Positions 51,972 to 60,485 are shown, counted from the first letter of the stretch. The stretch: 64,000 nt of DNA from Streptomyces carminius (GCF_002794255.1 NZ_PGGW01000060.1:310001-374000); one strand, 5' to 3'. Notes: generated from the letters alone by a model not told the origin. Translations and numbers: made by a program.

Positions 51972-52495
51972 GCCTGCACGAGGACGCGGCGCGGGTCCTG
52001 AAGGAGTGGCCCGCGCCGGACGACACGCAGCACACGCTGCGGCTGGCGTACGGCGACCACCTGGCCGCCCACCCCGACGGGATGTGGAAGTCCTGTGCGG
52101 ACGGTCACCTCACGGCGAGCGCCCTCGTGGTGGACCCCCGCCGCGGGCGGGTGCTGCTGACGCTCCACCGCAAGCTGCGGATGTGGCTCCAGACGGGCGG
52201 GCACTGCGAGCCCGGTGACACCACGCTCGCCGGTGCCGCCCTGCGGGAGGCCACCGAGGAGTCGGGCATCACCGGGCTCGTCCCGCTGCCGGGCGGCCCG
52301 GTGCGGCTCGACCGGCATCTGACGCCCTGCGCCTGGCATCTGGACGTGCAGTACGCCGTCCTGGCGCCCGAGGGCGCCCTGGAGGCGGTCAGCGAGGAGT
52401 CGCTGGAGCTGCGCTGGTTCGGCTGGCACGAGGTGGCGGACGTGGCCGACGACTCCGTCGTCCGGCTGGCGGACCGCACCCGCGCGCTGCTGTGA
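51968..52495 (+). CDS. Nudix hydrolase
   Basis: 175-residue pyrophosphohydrolase of unknown substrate. The Nudix box is complete: GGHCEPGDTTLAGAALREAT then EESGI, with the metal-binding Glu residues. GTG start overlaps the zincin stop (GTGA), so the two are co-translated. The first 55 residues include a His/Asp segment YGDHLAAHPDGMWKSC before the fold. Confidence 0.9.
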   Translation: MSLHEDAARVLKEWPAPDDTQHTLRLAYGDHLAAHPDGMWKSCADGHLTASALVVDPRRGRVLLTLHRKLRMWLQTGGHCEPGDTTLAGAALREATEESGITGLVPLPGGPVRLDRHLTPCAWHLDVQYAVLAPEGALEAVSEESLELRWFGWHEVADVADDSVVRLADRTRALL

Positions 52496-52544
52496 GCCCG
52501 CGCGCCCCGCGCCCACCCACCGGGGTGGCGCGGGGCGCGCGGGC
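52496..52544. terminator. Bidirectional terminator after the Nudix gene
   Basis: 18-bp perfect stem from 52496-52513 (GCCCGCGCGCCCCGCGCC) with 52527-52544; the loop adds an ACCC/GGGT pair. Begins right after the Nudix stop and lies before the end of the convergent AIM24 gene. Confidence 0.8.
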
Positions 52545-52571
52545 GCGGCCCCTGGGCCGGCAGGGCCGGCC

Positions 52572-53336
52572 CTACCGGTTGGTGAAGATGTTGCCCGGGT
52601 TCTGACCGGCCGCGCCCTGCCGGCCCACGCCGTACTGCGCCCGTACGCCCTGGCCGGTCACCGCGTTCTGCGGGGGGAGCAGTTCGCTGGGCTGGACGAG
52701 GGCGAAGCCCTGGCCCATGAAGCTCAGCTCCCAGCCCTCCCCGGTGTTGCCGCGTCGCCGGAACACGCTCTGGGAACTGGTCTGGGCCTGCATCTGCACC
52801 CGCAGCGAGCTGGACCAGGCCACCACCGCGTCGGCGTCGGCGTTGACGTACCGCTCCGGGGTGACCTGGAGCGCCAGCGGCTGGCCGGAGGTCATCAGGG
52901 CGACCTTGCCGCGGCCGGTGATGTTGAGGTTGTACGCGCCGGAGCCGGAGATGCCGAACTGGCTGTCCACCGCGATCACCTCCCAGTTCAGGCCGGAGTC
53001 CAGGGCCAGGACGTAGGAGCTGTCGACCGTCAGGCCCTCGGCGGAGTCCACGTCCATGACGTGGACGTACTGGGCGAGGTTGGCCAGGTAGACCGTGCCC
53101 TGCCCGGAGCAGCGCATCAGCTCCAGGTTCTCCTTGGCGCGCGACTGCCTGCGGCGGCGCCCGTGCGCCTGGTACTCGCCGTCGAACTCCAGCAGGCCCT
53201 CGTAGGCGACCATCGCGCCCTTGCGGGCGAGCACGTCGTCCTGGCCGTCGAGCCGGACCCGCAGCAGCTGCGGGTTCTGCAGGGCGTAGCGCTCCTGACT
53301 GGTGACCTCGGTGTACGCGAAGAGCGGACTCTGCAT
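52572..53336 (-). CDS. AIM24 family protein (third gene of the TerD/AIM24 operon)
   Basis: 254 residues forming an AIM24 (formerly TIGR00266-type) beta-helix-like fold: QDDVLARKGAMVAYEGLLEF near the start, MRCSGQGTVYLAN in the middle, and QGFALVQPSELLPPQ near the end. The C-terminal 25 residues are Gly/Gln-rich. AIM24 proteins are named from a yeast mitochondrial protein; bacterial roles are unknown, but they often accompany TerD. Starts 17 bp after the preceding AIM24 gene stop. Confidence 0.85.
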   Translation of the reverse strand: MQSPLFAYTEVTSQERYALQNPQLLRVRLDGQDDVLARKGAMVAYEGLLEFDGEYQAHGRRRRQSRAKENLELMRCSGQGTVYLANLAQYVHVMDVDSAEGLTVDSSYVLALDSGLNWEVIAVDSQFGISGSGAYNLNITGRGKVALMTSGQPLALQVTPERYVNADADAVVAWSSSLRVQMQAQTSSQSVFRRRGNTGEGWELSFMGQGFALVQPSELLPPQNAVTGQGVRAQYGVGRQGAAGQNPGNIFTNR

Positions 53337-53352
53337 GGTTCTTCCTTCCCCC

Positions 53353-54045
53353 TCAGCCCCGCACGCGCAGGCGGTCGGTGCTGTCCTCGCTGGGCTGTAC
53401 GACGACGAAGCCCTGGCCGGAGAAGGCGATCTGGTACGCCTCGCCGCTGCCGCGGCCGATCAGCGCGCTCGCCTTCATGGTGCGCTTGCTCTTGATCTTC
53501 AGCCCGCTCGACCAGGCGACCAGGGCGTCGGGGTCGACGTAGGTCTCGTCCTCGCCGCGCCCGCAGTCCACCACGATGGGGGTGCCGCGGGAGGTGAGGG
53601 CGACCCAGCCGGTGCCGGAGAGGCCGACGTTGAACAGGCCCTGACCGGCGAACTTCGCCAGCCCCTTGACCCGCTCGACGCCCCACTGGAGATGGGCGTC
53701 GAAGGCGAGGAGGTTGGTGCCGTTGACGGAGAGGGCCTCGTTGTTCAGGTTGAGGCAGACCACGTCGGCGCCGTAGTCGGCGAGGTAGAGGACGCCGTCG
53801 CCGCTGCACTTCATCACCGGGGTGCCCTCTCCGGTGAGCCACTGGGAGGCCGCCTGGCGGACCGCCGGGGGGTTGGCCTCGTACTGGATGAAGCCCTCGT
53901 AGGCGATCATCGACCCGGTGCGGGCGAAGACGTCCTGGCCGCTCGCCATGGCGATCTTCACCATGTGCGCGCCGTGGTTCTCCATCCGGGCGGCGGGCGG
54001 GGTCGGGGCGTAGCCCGAGATCTCCGGGATCACTGGTTGGTTCAT
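53353..54045 (-). CDS. AIM24 family protein (second gene of the operon)
   Basis: 230 residues of the same fold as its neighbours: QDVFARTGSMIAYEGFIQYE, PVMKCSGDGVLYLADYGADV, GLFNVGLSGTGWVALTSRGT and FSGQGFVVVQPSED. Only one AIM24 domain and no signal peptide or membrane helix. The three AIM24 units of the operon share a core but are only distantly alike outside it. Lies 12 bp after the TerD-AIM24 fusion gene. Confidence 0.85.
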   Translation of the reverse strand: MNQPVIPEISGYAPTPPAARMENHGAHMVKIAMASGQDVFARTGSMIAYEGFIQYEANPPAVRQAASQWLTGEGTPVMKCSGDGVLYLADYGADVVCLNLNNEALSVNGTNLLAFDAHLQWGVERVKGLAKFAGQGLFNVGLSGTGWVALTSRGTPIVVDCGRGEDETYVDPDALVAWSSGLKIKSKRTMKASALIGRGSGEAYQIAFSGQGFVVVQPSEDSTDRLRVRG

Positions 54046-54056
54046 GACGGGCTCCC

Positions 54057-55724
54057 TCAGACCTCGTAGGGCTGGACGACGACGAAGTTGCCGGGCGCGC
54101 CGCGGAACTGGAGGTTCACGGTCTCCCCGCTGTGTCCGGGATAGGCGTTGCGGCGCAGTCGCACCTGGCTGGAGATGATCACCTGGACGGCGGCGGACCA
54201 GGCGACGACGGCCTGGCTGTCCGCGAAGGTCGTCGGGGTGACGGGCAGGACGACCGGGGTGCCCTGCGTCTTGACCACGACGGTGCCGGTGCCCTGGAAC
54301 TGCATGGTGAACAGGGCGCCGCCGGGGATGCCGTGGCCCTCGATCCGGCGCACCTCGTACTGGAGGCCCTCGTCGAAGGCGAGCACGTTGTCGGCCGAGA
54401 CGCAGATGCCGTCACCCTGGAGCTCGACGGGGTGGACGTGGGCGGCGTTCTCGGCGAAGAACACCTGGCCGCGACCGGTGCAGCGCATCAGCTGCATCTC
54501 CTGGCCGGTGGCGTTGCCGACGATCCGGCCGGTGAATCCGGCGCTCTTGTGGGAGAAGTCGACCTTGCCCTGGTACAGCACCATGCTGCCCTGGCGGGCG
54601 AGGACGCCCTGGCCGTCGTGGCCGAGGTCGGCCCGGACGAGCGCGGAGTTCTGCAGGGTCCAGCGCCGGCCGGTGGGCGCCTCGCGGTACTTCTCCAGTC
54701 CGGCGCCGATCCCGGCCGCCGGGCCCTGGGGCACCGGCGGGAAGCCGCCGGGCGGGCCTCCCGGGTGGCCGGCGGACTGCCCGAAGGGCTGCTGCTGGGG
54801 CTGGTGGGGGGCCTGCGGCTGCCCGAAGGGATTGGGCACGGGCGCGCCGGGCATCGTGGGAGCGCCGGGCATCGTGGGAGCGGTGGGCGGGGGCGCGGGC
54901 GGACCGGGAGGCGCGGGAGGCGGCGCCTGGCCGGGGAAGCCCGGCTGGGTCGGCGGGCCTCCGTACGGGGACGGGGCGGGCTGGCCGGGGGGCGGCGCCT
55001 GGCCGGGCTGCCCGAAGGGCGGCGCCTGGCCGGGCTGCCCGAAGGGCGGCGCGGCCGGGGCCGGAGCGGGCGGCGGTGCCTGCGGGGCAGGGGCGGGCGG
55101 CGCCGCCGGGGGCGCGAAGCCGGGTGCCGGTCCCGCGGGCGGGGCGAACCCGGGCGCCGCGGCGGCGGGGGCGGGCACCGGGGGCTCCGGCCGCTCCTCC
55201 GCGACCTCGCCGCCGAAGTGCTTCAGCAACGCGTCCAGACCGCCGTCGAAGCCCTGTCCGACGGCCGCGAAGCGCCAGACGTCCTTCAGGTAGAAGTCGC
55301 CGAGCATCACGGCGCGCTCGGTGGTGAACTCCGACCCGTCGAACGCGTAGCGCGCGACCTCCTCGCCGCCCGCGACGATCCGCAGGTAGCCGGGGTCGAT
55401 CCGGGACATCTGCCCGGCGCCGTCGATCGTGGCGGTGAAGGACAGCTTCCGGATGTCCGCGGGGATGCGGTCCAGCGTCACCCGGAAGGACTCGGTGTCG
55501 CCCGCCTGCGCGCCCAGGAGCCGGATCGACTCCTCCGGCGAGGCGGGCTGGTTGAAGAAGACGAAGTAACGGTCGTCGGAGAGCCGCTCATCGGCGTCGA
55601 GGCCGAAGCAGCTGATGTCGAAGGTCAGCCCGGGCGCGGAGATACGCACGCCCACGTACAGATCCGTTCCGGCTGTCAGATCGCTGATTCTGGCCTTGTG
55701 GCCGCGTTGGAATTCCCTGGCCAT
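54057..55724 (-). CDS. TerD-AIM24 fusion protein with Pro-rich linker
   Basis: 555 residues in three parts. Residues 1 to about 180 form a TerD domain (tellurium resistance/calcium-binding family; FDISCFGLDADERLSDDRYF, LSFTATIDGAG, AVMLGDFYLKDVWRFAAVGQ). Residues about 185-330 are a Pro/Gly/Ala/Gln-rich linker with repeats such as PPFGQPGQAP. Residues about 335-555 are an AIM24 domain (QGVLARQGSMVLYQGKVDF, MRCTGRGQVFFAEN, FRGAPGNFVVVQPYEV). It is the first gene of the operon with two more AIM24 proteins. The calcium ligands of TerD appear only partly conserved. Confidence 0.9.
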   Translation of the reverse strand: MAREFQRGHKARISDLTAGTDLYVGVRISAPGLTFDISCFGLDADERLSDDRYFVFFNQPASPEESIRLLGAQAGDTESFRVTLDRIPADIRKLSFTATIDGAGQMSRIDPGYLRIVAGGEEVARYAFDGSEFTTERAVMLGDFYLKDVWRFAAVGQGFDGGLDALLKHFGGEVAEERPEPPVPAPAAAAPGFAPPAGPAPGFAPPAAPPAPAPQAPPPAPAPAAPPFGQPGQAPPFGQPGQAPPPGQPAPSPYGGPPTQPGFPGQAPPPAPPGPPAPPPTAPTMPGAPTMPGAPVPNPFGQPQAPHQPQQQPFGQSAGHPGGPPGGFPPVPQGPAAGIGAGLEKYREAPTGRRWTLQNSALVRADLGHDGQGVLARQGSMVLYQGKVDFSHKSAGFTGRIVGNATGQEMQLMRCTGRGQVFFAENAAHVHPVELQGDGICVSADNVLAFDEGLQYEVRRIEGHGIPGGALFTMQFQGTGTVVVKTQGTPVVLPVTPTTFADSQAVVAWSAAVQVIISSQVRLRRNAYPGHSGETVNLQFRGAPGNFVVVQPYEV

Positions 55725-55793
55725 GCGTAACGACCGTCCCCCATCCGAAGCGGTGAATTGCGTTGCGCCAGGCTAACCGGTACTTCCCCGGTA

Positions 55794-56384
55794 TCACTCG
55801 TCCTGGTCACAGGGAAGATTGGGCAGCCGTTCGGCGGCGACCACGCCCTCCAGGAAGCCGCGGGCCCGCTCGGTGCGCGGATAGGCGTCCAACAGCCGCC
55901 AGAACCGCGGGCCGTGGCCGGGGACCAGCAGATGCGCCAGCTCGTGCAGGAGGACGTAGTCGACGACGTACTCCGGCATGCCCTGGAGGCGGTGGGACAG
56001 CCGGATGCTGCGCTCGGCGGGGGTGCACGAGCCCCAGCGGGTGTTCTGGTTGGTGACCCAGCGGACCGAGGCCGGACGGGCACAGTCCTGGAGGTACTGC
56101 CGGGACAGGTGTACGGCGCGCTCGGCCAGCTCGCCGTCGTCGAGCCGCCGCCTGCTCTCCTGGGCGGCCAGCTTGTCGAGCATCACGCTCACCCAGCGCC
56201 GTTCCTCGTCCTCGGACATCCGGGCCGGGATGAGGACGACGGTGCGGCCGCCCTCGCGGTACGCGGAGACCGTGCGCCGCCGCCGTGAGCTGCGGCGCAC
56301 CTCGACCGCGCCCGGCACCGCGGCCGGGCCGGGACCGGGGCCGCGGTGCGGCGGTTCGGGGCTGTTCAGCGGGTCGGCGGACAC
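55794..56384 (-). CDS. YgjP-like (DUF45) M48-type metallopeptidase
   Basis: 196 residues. The zinc site is LHELAHLLVPGHGPRFWRLL (HExxH with a third His six residues on), preceded by NTRWGSCTPAERSIRLSHRL as in YgjP. The first 30 residues are Pro-rich. GTG start. It lies 69 bp upstream of the TerD-AIM24 gene on the same strand and may share its transcript. Substrate unknown. Confidence 0.87.
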   Translation of the reverse strand: MSADPLNSPEPPHRGPGPGPAAVPGAVEVRRSSRRRRTVSAYREGGRTVVLIPARMSEDEERRWVSVMLDKLAAQESRRRLDDGELAERAVHLSRQYLQDCARPASVRWVTNQNTRWGSCTPAERSIRLSHRLQGMPEYVVDYVLLHELAHLLVPGHGPRFWRLLDAYPRTERARGFLEGVVAAERLPNLPCDQDE

Positions 56385-56698
56385 GTCCCGACGTTACCCG
56401 CTGACGTCGGTGGAAGTCCCGCCTCCCGGGTGCATCGGGGGGAAACGTCCCCGGGACGCGCCGGTGTCGCGGGTCCCGGAGCGCGGGAGACGTCCGCGCG
56501 CCGCGGCACACACCGGCTCCGGTGCCGGATCCGGCACCGGAGCAGCACCGGTACGACGAGTACGACCGATGCCATGGCCTGTGGACAACTCCCCGCGGCG
56601 GTCGTCGGCGGAGCCGCATGCTGGGACCCGTCCGGCAAGCGGCGGGCGCCTCCCACCGGCGCCCGCCGGTGTTCCTCCCTGCGGATTCGGGGGTCCGA
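56385..56698. other. Divergent intergenic region with a 28-bp palindrome
   Basis: 314 bp between the divergent YgjP-like and E1-like genes. The main feature is a perfect palindrome at 56516-56543, listed separately. No promoter hexamers could be called with confidence and no other gene is seen. Confidence 0.6.
56516..56543. promoter_or_regulatory. Perfect 28-bp palindrome, possible operator
   Basis: GCTCCGGTGCCGGA (56516-56529) is followed directly by its exact reverse complement. With no loop and no transcript ending here on either strand, a dimeric regulator site is more likely than a terminator. It is 132 bp from one start and 156 bp from the other. Confidence 0.5.
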
Positions 56699-57880
56699 GT
56701 GCATCCGATGATCAAACCGGCGCTGCGGCGCGCCTGGCGGGACCGGCACACCGTGCGGTACGGGGTGACTCCCGCACACGCGGTGCTGCTGGGCCCACTG
56801 GACACCGCGACCGGCGGTTTCCTGGAGTTGTTCGACGGCACACGCAGTCTGCCGCAGCTCAGGCGGGCCGCGGAGGGAATGGGCCTGGCGGCGGACACGG
56901 CCGACCGGCTGGTGGCCCGGCTCACGGCCGCCGGGCTGCTGGACGACGCCACCGCGCACCGGCGGGCCGCGGCCCGGGTGGACGACCGGCTCCGGCCGGA
57001 TCTGGGTTCCCTCTCGGTGCTCCGGCCGGAGCCGGGTGGCGCGGTGCGGCGGCTGGCCGCCCGGGCGGAGGCCCGGGTGCAGGTGCGCGGCGCGGGCCGG
57101 GTCGGGGCGGCGGTGGCGGCGCTGCTGTCGGCGGCCGGGGTGGGGCGGGTCGAGGTGGTGGACGGGGGCTGTGTGGCGCCCTGGGACACCGCTCCGGGCG
57201 GTGTCGCGGCCGACCAGTGCGGCCAGCGGCGGACCTCGGCCGCGGACCGGGCGGTGCGGCGGGCGGCTCCCGGTTCCCGGCGGGCCGGGCCGGATCCCGC
57301 GGCACCGGACCCGGGCACCGCCCTGGTGGTGATCGCGCCCCGCGACGGGCTGGCCGCCTACGCCCCGGACCAGGCGGCGGCCGAGGAGCTGGTCGGTGCC
57401 GGGCGGCCGCATCTGTACGCGGGAGTGGTGGAGGGAACCGGCTTCGTGGGTCCGCTGGTGCTGCCGGGAGCCACGGCGTGCGCGGGGTGCCTGATGCTCG
57501 GGTACGCCGACCGGGAGCCCGCCTGGCCGCTGCTGGTGGCGCAGTGGCGGTCGGCACGGCGCTCGGGGGTGCCCGCCTGCGACGTGGCGCTGGCGGCGGT
57601 GGTGGCGGGGGCCACCGCCGGCTGCGCGCTGGACTTCCTGGACGGGGACGAGAGCTGGGCCACGGACTCCAGGCACCTCTGGACGCTCCCCCGGCTGCGG
57701 TCCGGGGCGGAGCCGGTGCCGCCCCATCCGGAGTGCCCGTGCGGCGCGGTATCCGTGTCGGCCCCCGTGCCGGCCCCCGTGTCCGCCGCTGCTTCCGCGT
57801 CCGCTTCCGCCACGGATTCCGTGCCGGGTGGCCGCCCGCTCTCGGCGGAGGAGGCACGGAGGTCCACAATGGCCACATGA
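56699..57880 (+). CDS. ThiF/E1-like protein (TOMM precursor-binding type), orphan
   Basis: 393 residues. The N-terminal 100 resemble the winged peptide-binding part of TOMM cyclodehydratase partners (LLGPLDTATGGFLELFDGTR, LRRAAEGMGLAADTADRLVA). The nucleotide loop is VQVRGAGRVGAAVAALLSAA followed by VEVVDGG, as in ThiF. Zinc Cys pairs are CAGC and CPCG, typical of E1-like folds. The acceptor Cys of true E1 enzymes is not evident. No YcaO gene or precursor peptide is nearby. GTG 56699 (VHPMIKPALRR) has GGGGG upstream; ATG 56708 is the alternative. The tail is Ala/Ser/Pro-rich. Confidence 0.75.
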   Translation: MHPMIKPALRRAWRDRHTVRYGVTPAHAVLLGPLDTATGGFLELFDGTRSLPQLRRAAEGMGLAADTADRLVARLTAAGLLDDATAHRRAAARVDDRLRPDLGSLSVLRPEPGGAVRRLAARAEARVQVRGAGRVGAAVAALLSAAGVGRVEVVDGGCVAPWDTAPGGVAADQCGQRRTSAADRAVRRAAPGSRRAGPDPAAPDPGTALVVIAPRDGLAAYAPDQAAAEELVGAGRPHLYAGVVEGTGFVGPLVLPGATACAGCLMLGYADREPAWPLLVAQWRSARRSGVPACDVALAAVVAGATAGCALDFLDGDESWATDSRHLWTLPRLRSGAEPVPPHPECPCGAVSVSAPVPAPVSAAASASASATDSVPGGRPLSAEEARRSTMAT

Positions 57881-57934
57881 CCGCTGTCCTCGGCGCTGCC
57901 ACTCGGTCGTGCTGTCGGGAAGTTGGAGGGGCAC

Positions 57935-59347
57935 ATGTCGGATCTTCCGCGCAAGGCCGTCACCCGTACCGCCAAGCTGGCCGCACTGCCGCTGGGAATG
58001 GCGGGGCGTGCGACCTGGGGACTGGGCAAGCGGATCGGCGGTTACTCCGCGGAACTGGTCGGGAACGAGATGCAGCAGCGCACCGCCGAGCAGCTGTTCA
58101 AGGTCCTCGGAGAGCTGAAGGGCGGGGCCATGAAGTTCGGCCAGGCCCTGTCGGTCTTCGAGTCGGCGCTCCCCGAGGAAGTGGCCGGGCCGTACCGCGC
58201 GGCGCTGACAAAGCTCCAGGAGGCGGCGCCGCCGATGCCCGTGGCCACCGTGCACGCCGTGCTGGCCGAGCGGATGGGCGAGGACTGGCGGGAGCTGTTC
58301 GAGGAGTTCGAGGACAGGCCCTCGGCGGCCGCCTCGATCGGCCAGGTGCACCGCGGCGTCTGGCACGACGGGCGCCCGGTGGCGGTGAAGGTGCAGTACC
58401 CGGGCGCCGGCGAGGCGCTCGTGTCGGATCTGAACCAGCTGGGGCGCTTCGCCCGGCTGCTGGGACCGCTCGTCCCGGGCCTGGACGTCAAGCCCCTGAT
58501 ATCGGAGCTGCGCGACCGGGTCACCGAGGAGCTGGACTACGGCCTGGAGGCACAGGCGCAGCAGGCGTACGCCGAGGAGTTCGCCGGTGACCCGGACGTA
58601 CGGGTGCCGGAGGTGGTGTACCAGTGCGACCAGGTGCTGGTCACCGAGTGGCTGACAGGGGTCCCCCTGTCCGAGGTGATCAGGGACGGAAGCCAGGCCG
58701 AGCGGGACCGGGCCGGGCAGCTACTGGCCCGCTTCCTCTTCTCGGGCACGGCCCGCACCGGACTGCTGCACGCCGACCCGCACCCGGGGAACTTCCGGCT
58801 GCTGACCGACGACGCCCCCGACGGCCCGCCGGAGGAGTGGCGGCTGGGGGTGATGGACTTCGGCACGGTCGACCGGCTGCCGGAGGGGCTGCCCCCGACG
58901 ATCGGCACCACACTGCGGATGACCCTCGACGGCGACGCGGCGTCGGTGTACGAGCTGCTGTGCGAGGAGGGCTTCGTCAAGCCGACTGTCGAGCTGGATC
59001 CGGAGGCGGTGATGGACTACCTCCTGCCCATCATCGAACCCGCGCAGATGGAGGAGTTCACCTTCTCCAGGGGCTGGATGCGCGAGCAGGCGACCCGGAT
59101 CGCCGATCCGCGCTCCCCCGCCTACCAGTTGGGCAAGCGGCTCAACCTGCCGCCCTCGTACCTGCTGATCCACCGGGTGACGCTCAGCACGATCGGAGTG
59201 CTGTGCCAGCTCGGCGCGCAGGTCCGCATGCGTGACGAGATGGAGGAGTGGGTGCCGGGCTTCCTGCCGGAGGAGGACGCCGACCCGGATCTGGACGGCA
59301 TGGACGGTCTGGAGGACGGCGCGGAGATGACGGAGACTCCCGCTTGA
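57935..59347 (+). CDS. UbiB/ABC1-family atypical kinase
   Basis: 470 residues. ABC1 features: KxGQ-type motif GGAMKFGQALSVFESALPEE, Ala-rich nucleotide loop PSAAASIGQVHRG, VAVKVQYPG with the lysine, LHADPHPGNFRLL for the catalytic His/Asp region and VMDFGTVDRL as the metal-binding Asp. UbiB proteins support ubiquinone/menaquinone synthesis or lipid handling; the role in Streptomyces is not known. GGAGG six bases before ATG. 54 bp after the E1-like gene, so an operon is likely. Confidence 0.9.
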   Translation: MSDLPRKAVTRTAKLAALPLGMAGRATWGLGKRIGGYSAELVGNEMQQRTAEQLFKVLGELKGGAMKFGQALSVFESALPEEVAGPYRAALTKLQEAAPPMPVATVHAVLAERMGEDWRELFEEFEDRPSAAASIGQVHRGVWHDGRPVAVKVQYPGAGEALVSDLNQLGRFARLLGPLVPGLDVKPLISELRDRVTEELDYGLEAQAQQAYAEEFAGDPDVRVPEVVYQCDQVLVTEWLTGVPLSEVIRDGSQAERDRAGQLLARFLFSGTARTGLLHADPHPGNFRLLTDDAPDGPPEEWRLGVMDFGTVDRLPEGLPPTIGTTLRMTLDGDAASVYELLCEEGFVKPTVELDPEAVMDYLLPIIEPAQMEEFTFSRGWMREQATRIADPRSPAYQLGKRLNLPPSYLLIHRVTLSTIGVLCQLGAQVRMRDEMEEWVPGFLPEEDADPDLDGMDGLEDGAEMTETPA

Positions 59348-59694
59348 CGGGCTCCCTGGCCTGAAGTCCAGGGGTCCGGCCCGGGTCGTGCAGGCAGCTC
59401 AAGGAAGACCGGGAGCGGCCGGGCGGGATCAGGGGCCCGGAAAGCGGTCTGCCGTCCCTCCGGCCGGAGGGACGGGCACCGGCACCCCGCGGGCAGGCGT
59501 CCCGAGCAGGGCCGGCCCGCAAGAACGCGGAAGAACGCGGAAAGCGACACCGGGAAACGAAGAGAGCGACACCGGGAAAGGGAGCCGGGGCGGTCCTTCG
59601 CCCCGGCTCCCCGGTTCTCCTGTGCCGGCAGCCCGCACCGGCCTCCACGGCTGCCGGTGGCCGGCCCGGCAGTGCCGGACCGGCCACCGGCGGC
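59348..59694. other. Spacer with purine-rich repeats and a terminator
   Basis: 347 bp between convergent genes. It contains short direct repeats (GAAGAACGCG twice at about 59519-59540, and GCGACACCGGGAAA twice at about 59546-59580) and ends in a hairpin. No gene is seen. Confidence 0.6.
59653..59690. terminator. Terminator of the wblC operon
   Basis: CCGGTGGCCGG (59654-59664) pairs with CCGGCCACCGG (59680-59690) around a 15-base loop, four bases past the end of the small gene on the minus strand. Confidence 0.65.
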
Positions 59695-59943
59695 TCACTG
59701 CATGACGGCCATGGCCAGCGCGCGGCGGGCCCGCAGGGAGGCCCGCTCGGCGCGGCGCTGCATGCGGCGGGCGGCGATCACCCGGTGGCTCAGCTGCTCG
59801 GTCCGGGCCTCCCGCATCCGTTCCTGTATATGGACACGGGCCATGGCTTCTGGGATGAGTTGCATGTCACGGTTCCTGTTCTGGCGGGAGACGGCGGTCG
59901 CGTCGGGCTGGATGCTCGCGTGGTTCTCGTTGTGAAGGGTCAT
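59695..59943 (-). CDS. Small basic protein downstream of wblC
   Basis: 82 residues, function unknown. The first 25 are polar (MTLHNENHASIQPDATAVS); the rest is a predicted helix very rich in Arg and Ala (ARVHIQERMREARTEQLSHR, MQRRAERASLRARRALAMA). No Cys, no membrane segment. ATG 59943 has GGAAA upstream; a frame extension to about 60022 is possible. Lies 74 bp after wblC on the same strand and ends at a hairpin, so it probably belongs to the wblC transcript. Confidence 0.65.
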   Translation of the reverse strand: MTLHNENHASIQPDATAVSRQNRNRDMQLIPEAMARVHIQERMREARTEQLSHRVIAARRMQRRAERASLRARRALAMAVMQ

Positions 59944-60017
59944 CGTGGTTTCCGTTTTCCGGAGGGGACGCAGCGCGGGATCGTGCGTCGCAGGGTGGTC
60001 GATCGTGCCGGTGGTCC

Positions 60018-60380
60018 TCATGCTGTGACCTGGTTCTTGCGGGGGCGGCCACGCGGCCGCTTGCGGGGCACGACGACGCCCTGGACGAACAGCTCGCCGC
60101 CCCAGACTCCCCAGGGCTCGCGGCGGTCCTTGGCCCCGGCGAGGCAGGCCTCGCGCAGCGGGCAGGTCTGGCAGAGGGACTTGGCGTACTCCACGTCCGC
60201 GGGCGACTCGGCGAAGAAGACCTCCGGGTCGTAGCTGCGGCAGGGCACGGCCACACCGAGACGCTCGATGGCGTCGTCCAGCTCGGTGAGCGTGGTGAGG
60301 GCGGTCAAGGAGTCCTCCGTGGTCTCGGGCGGGCTGATCGGGTCGGGCTGTACGGACGGGGCGTGCGTCTGGGTGTGCAC
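60018..60380 (-). CDS. wblC: WhiB-like regulator WblC (WhiB7 family)
   Basis: Activates intrinsic antibiotic-resistance genes after ribosome inhibition. The 120-residue protein has the Wbl Cys residues in VPCRSYDPEVFF, SLCQTCPLREACLAG (C-x2-C-x5-C), the turn WGVWGGELFVQG and the AT-hook RKRPRGRPRKN that marks the WhiB7 subgroup. GTG 60380 is preceded by GAGGA at nine bases. About 560 nt of leader, with an ORF and a terminator, separate it from its promoter, in line with known attenuation control of this gene. Confidence 0.96.
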   Translation of the reverse strand: MHTQTHAPSVQPDPISPPETTEDSLTALTTLTELDDAIERLGVAVPCRSYDPEVFFAESPADVEYAKSLCQTCPLREACLAGAKDRREPWGVWGGELFVQGVVVPRKRPRGRPRKNQVTA

Positions 60381-60452
60381 GGCGGTGAGTTCCTCGTCTG
60401 TGTGTCGTCTCTTCGACCCGGCTGGTGACCGGGTCACTTGGGGAAAACAGAA

Positions 60453-60485
60453 GGGCCGCGGATCCCGGTGTGGGTTCCGCGGCCC
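60453..60485 (-). terminator. Intrinsic terminator in the wblC leader (attenuator)
   Basis: On the minus strand GGGCCGCGGA (60485-60476) pairs with TCCGCGGCCC (60462-60453), and inner CCC/GGG pairs extend the stem. TTCTGTTTTCCC follows, one of the few U-rich terminator tails in this window. It lies 73 bp before wblC and 26 bp after the leader ORF stop, where readthrough would be needed for wblC expression. Confidence 0.85.
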
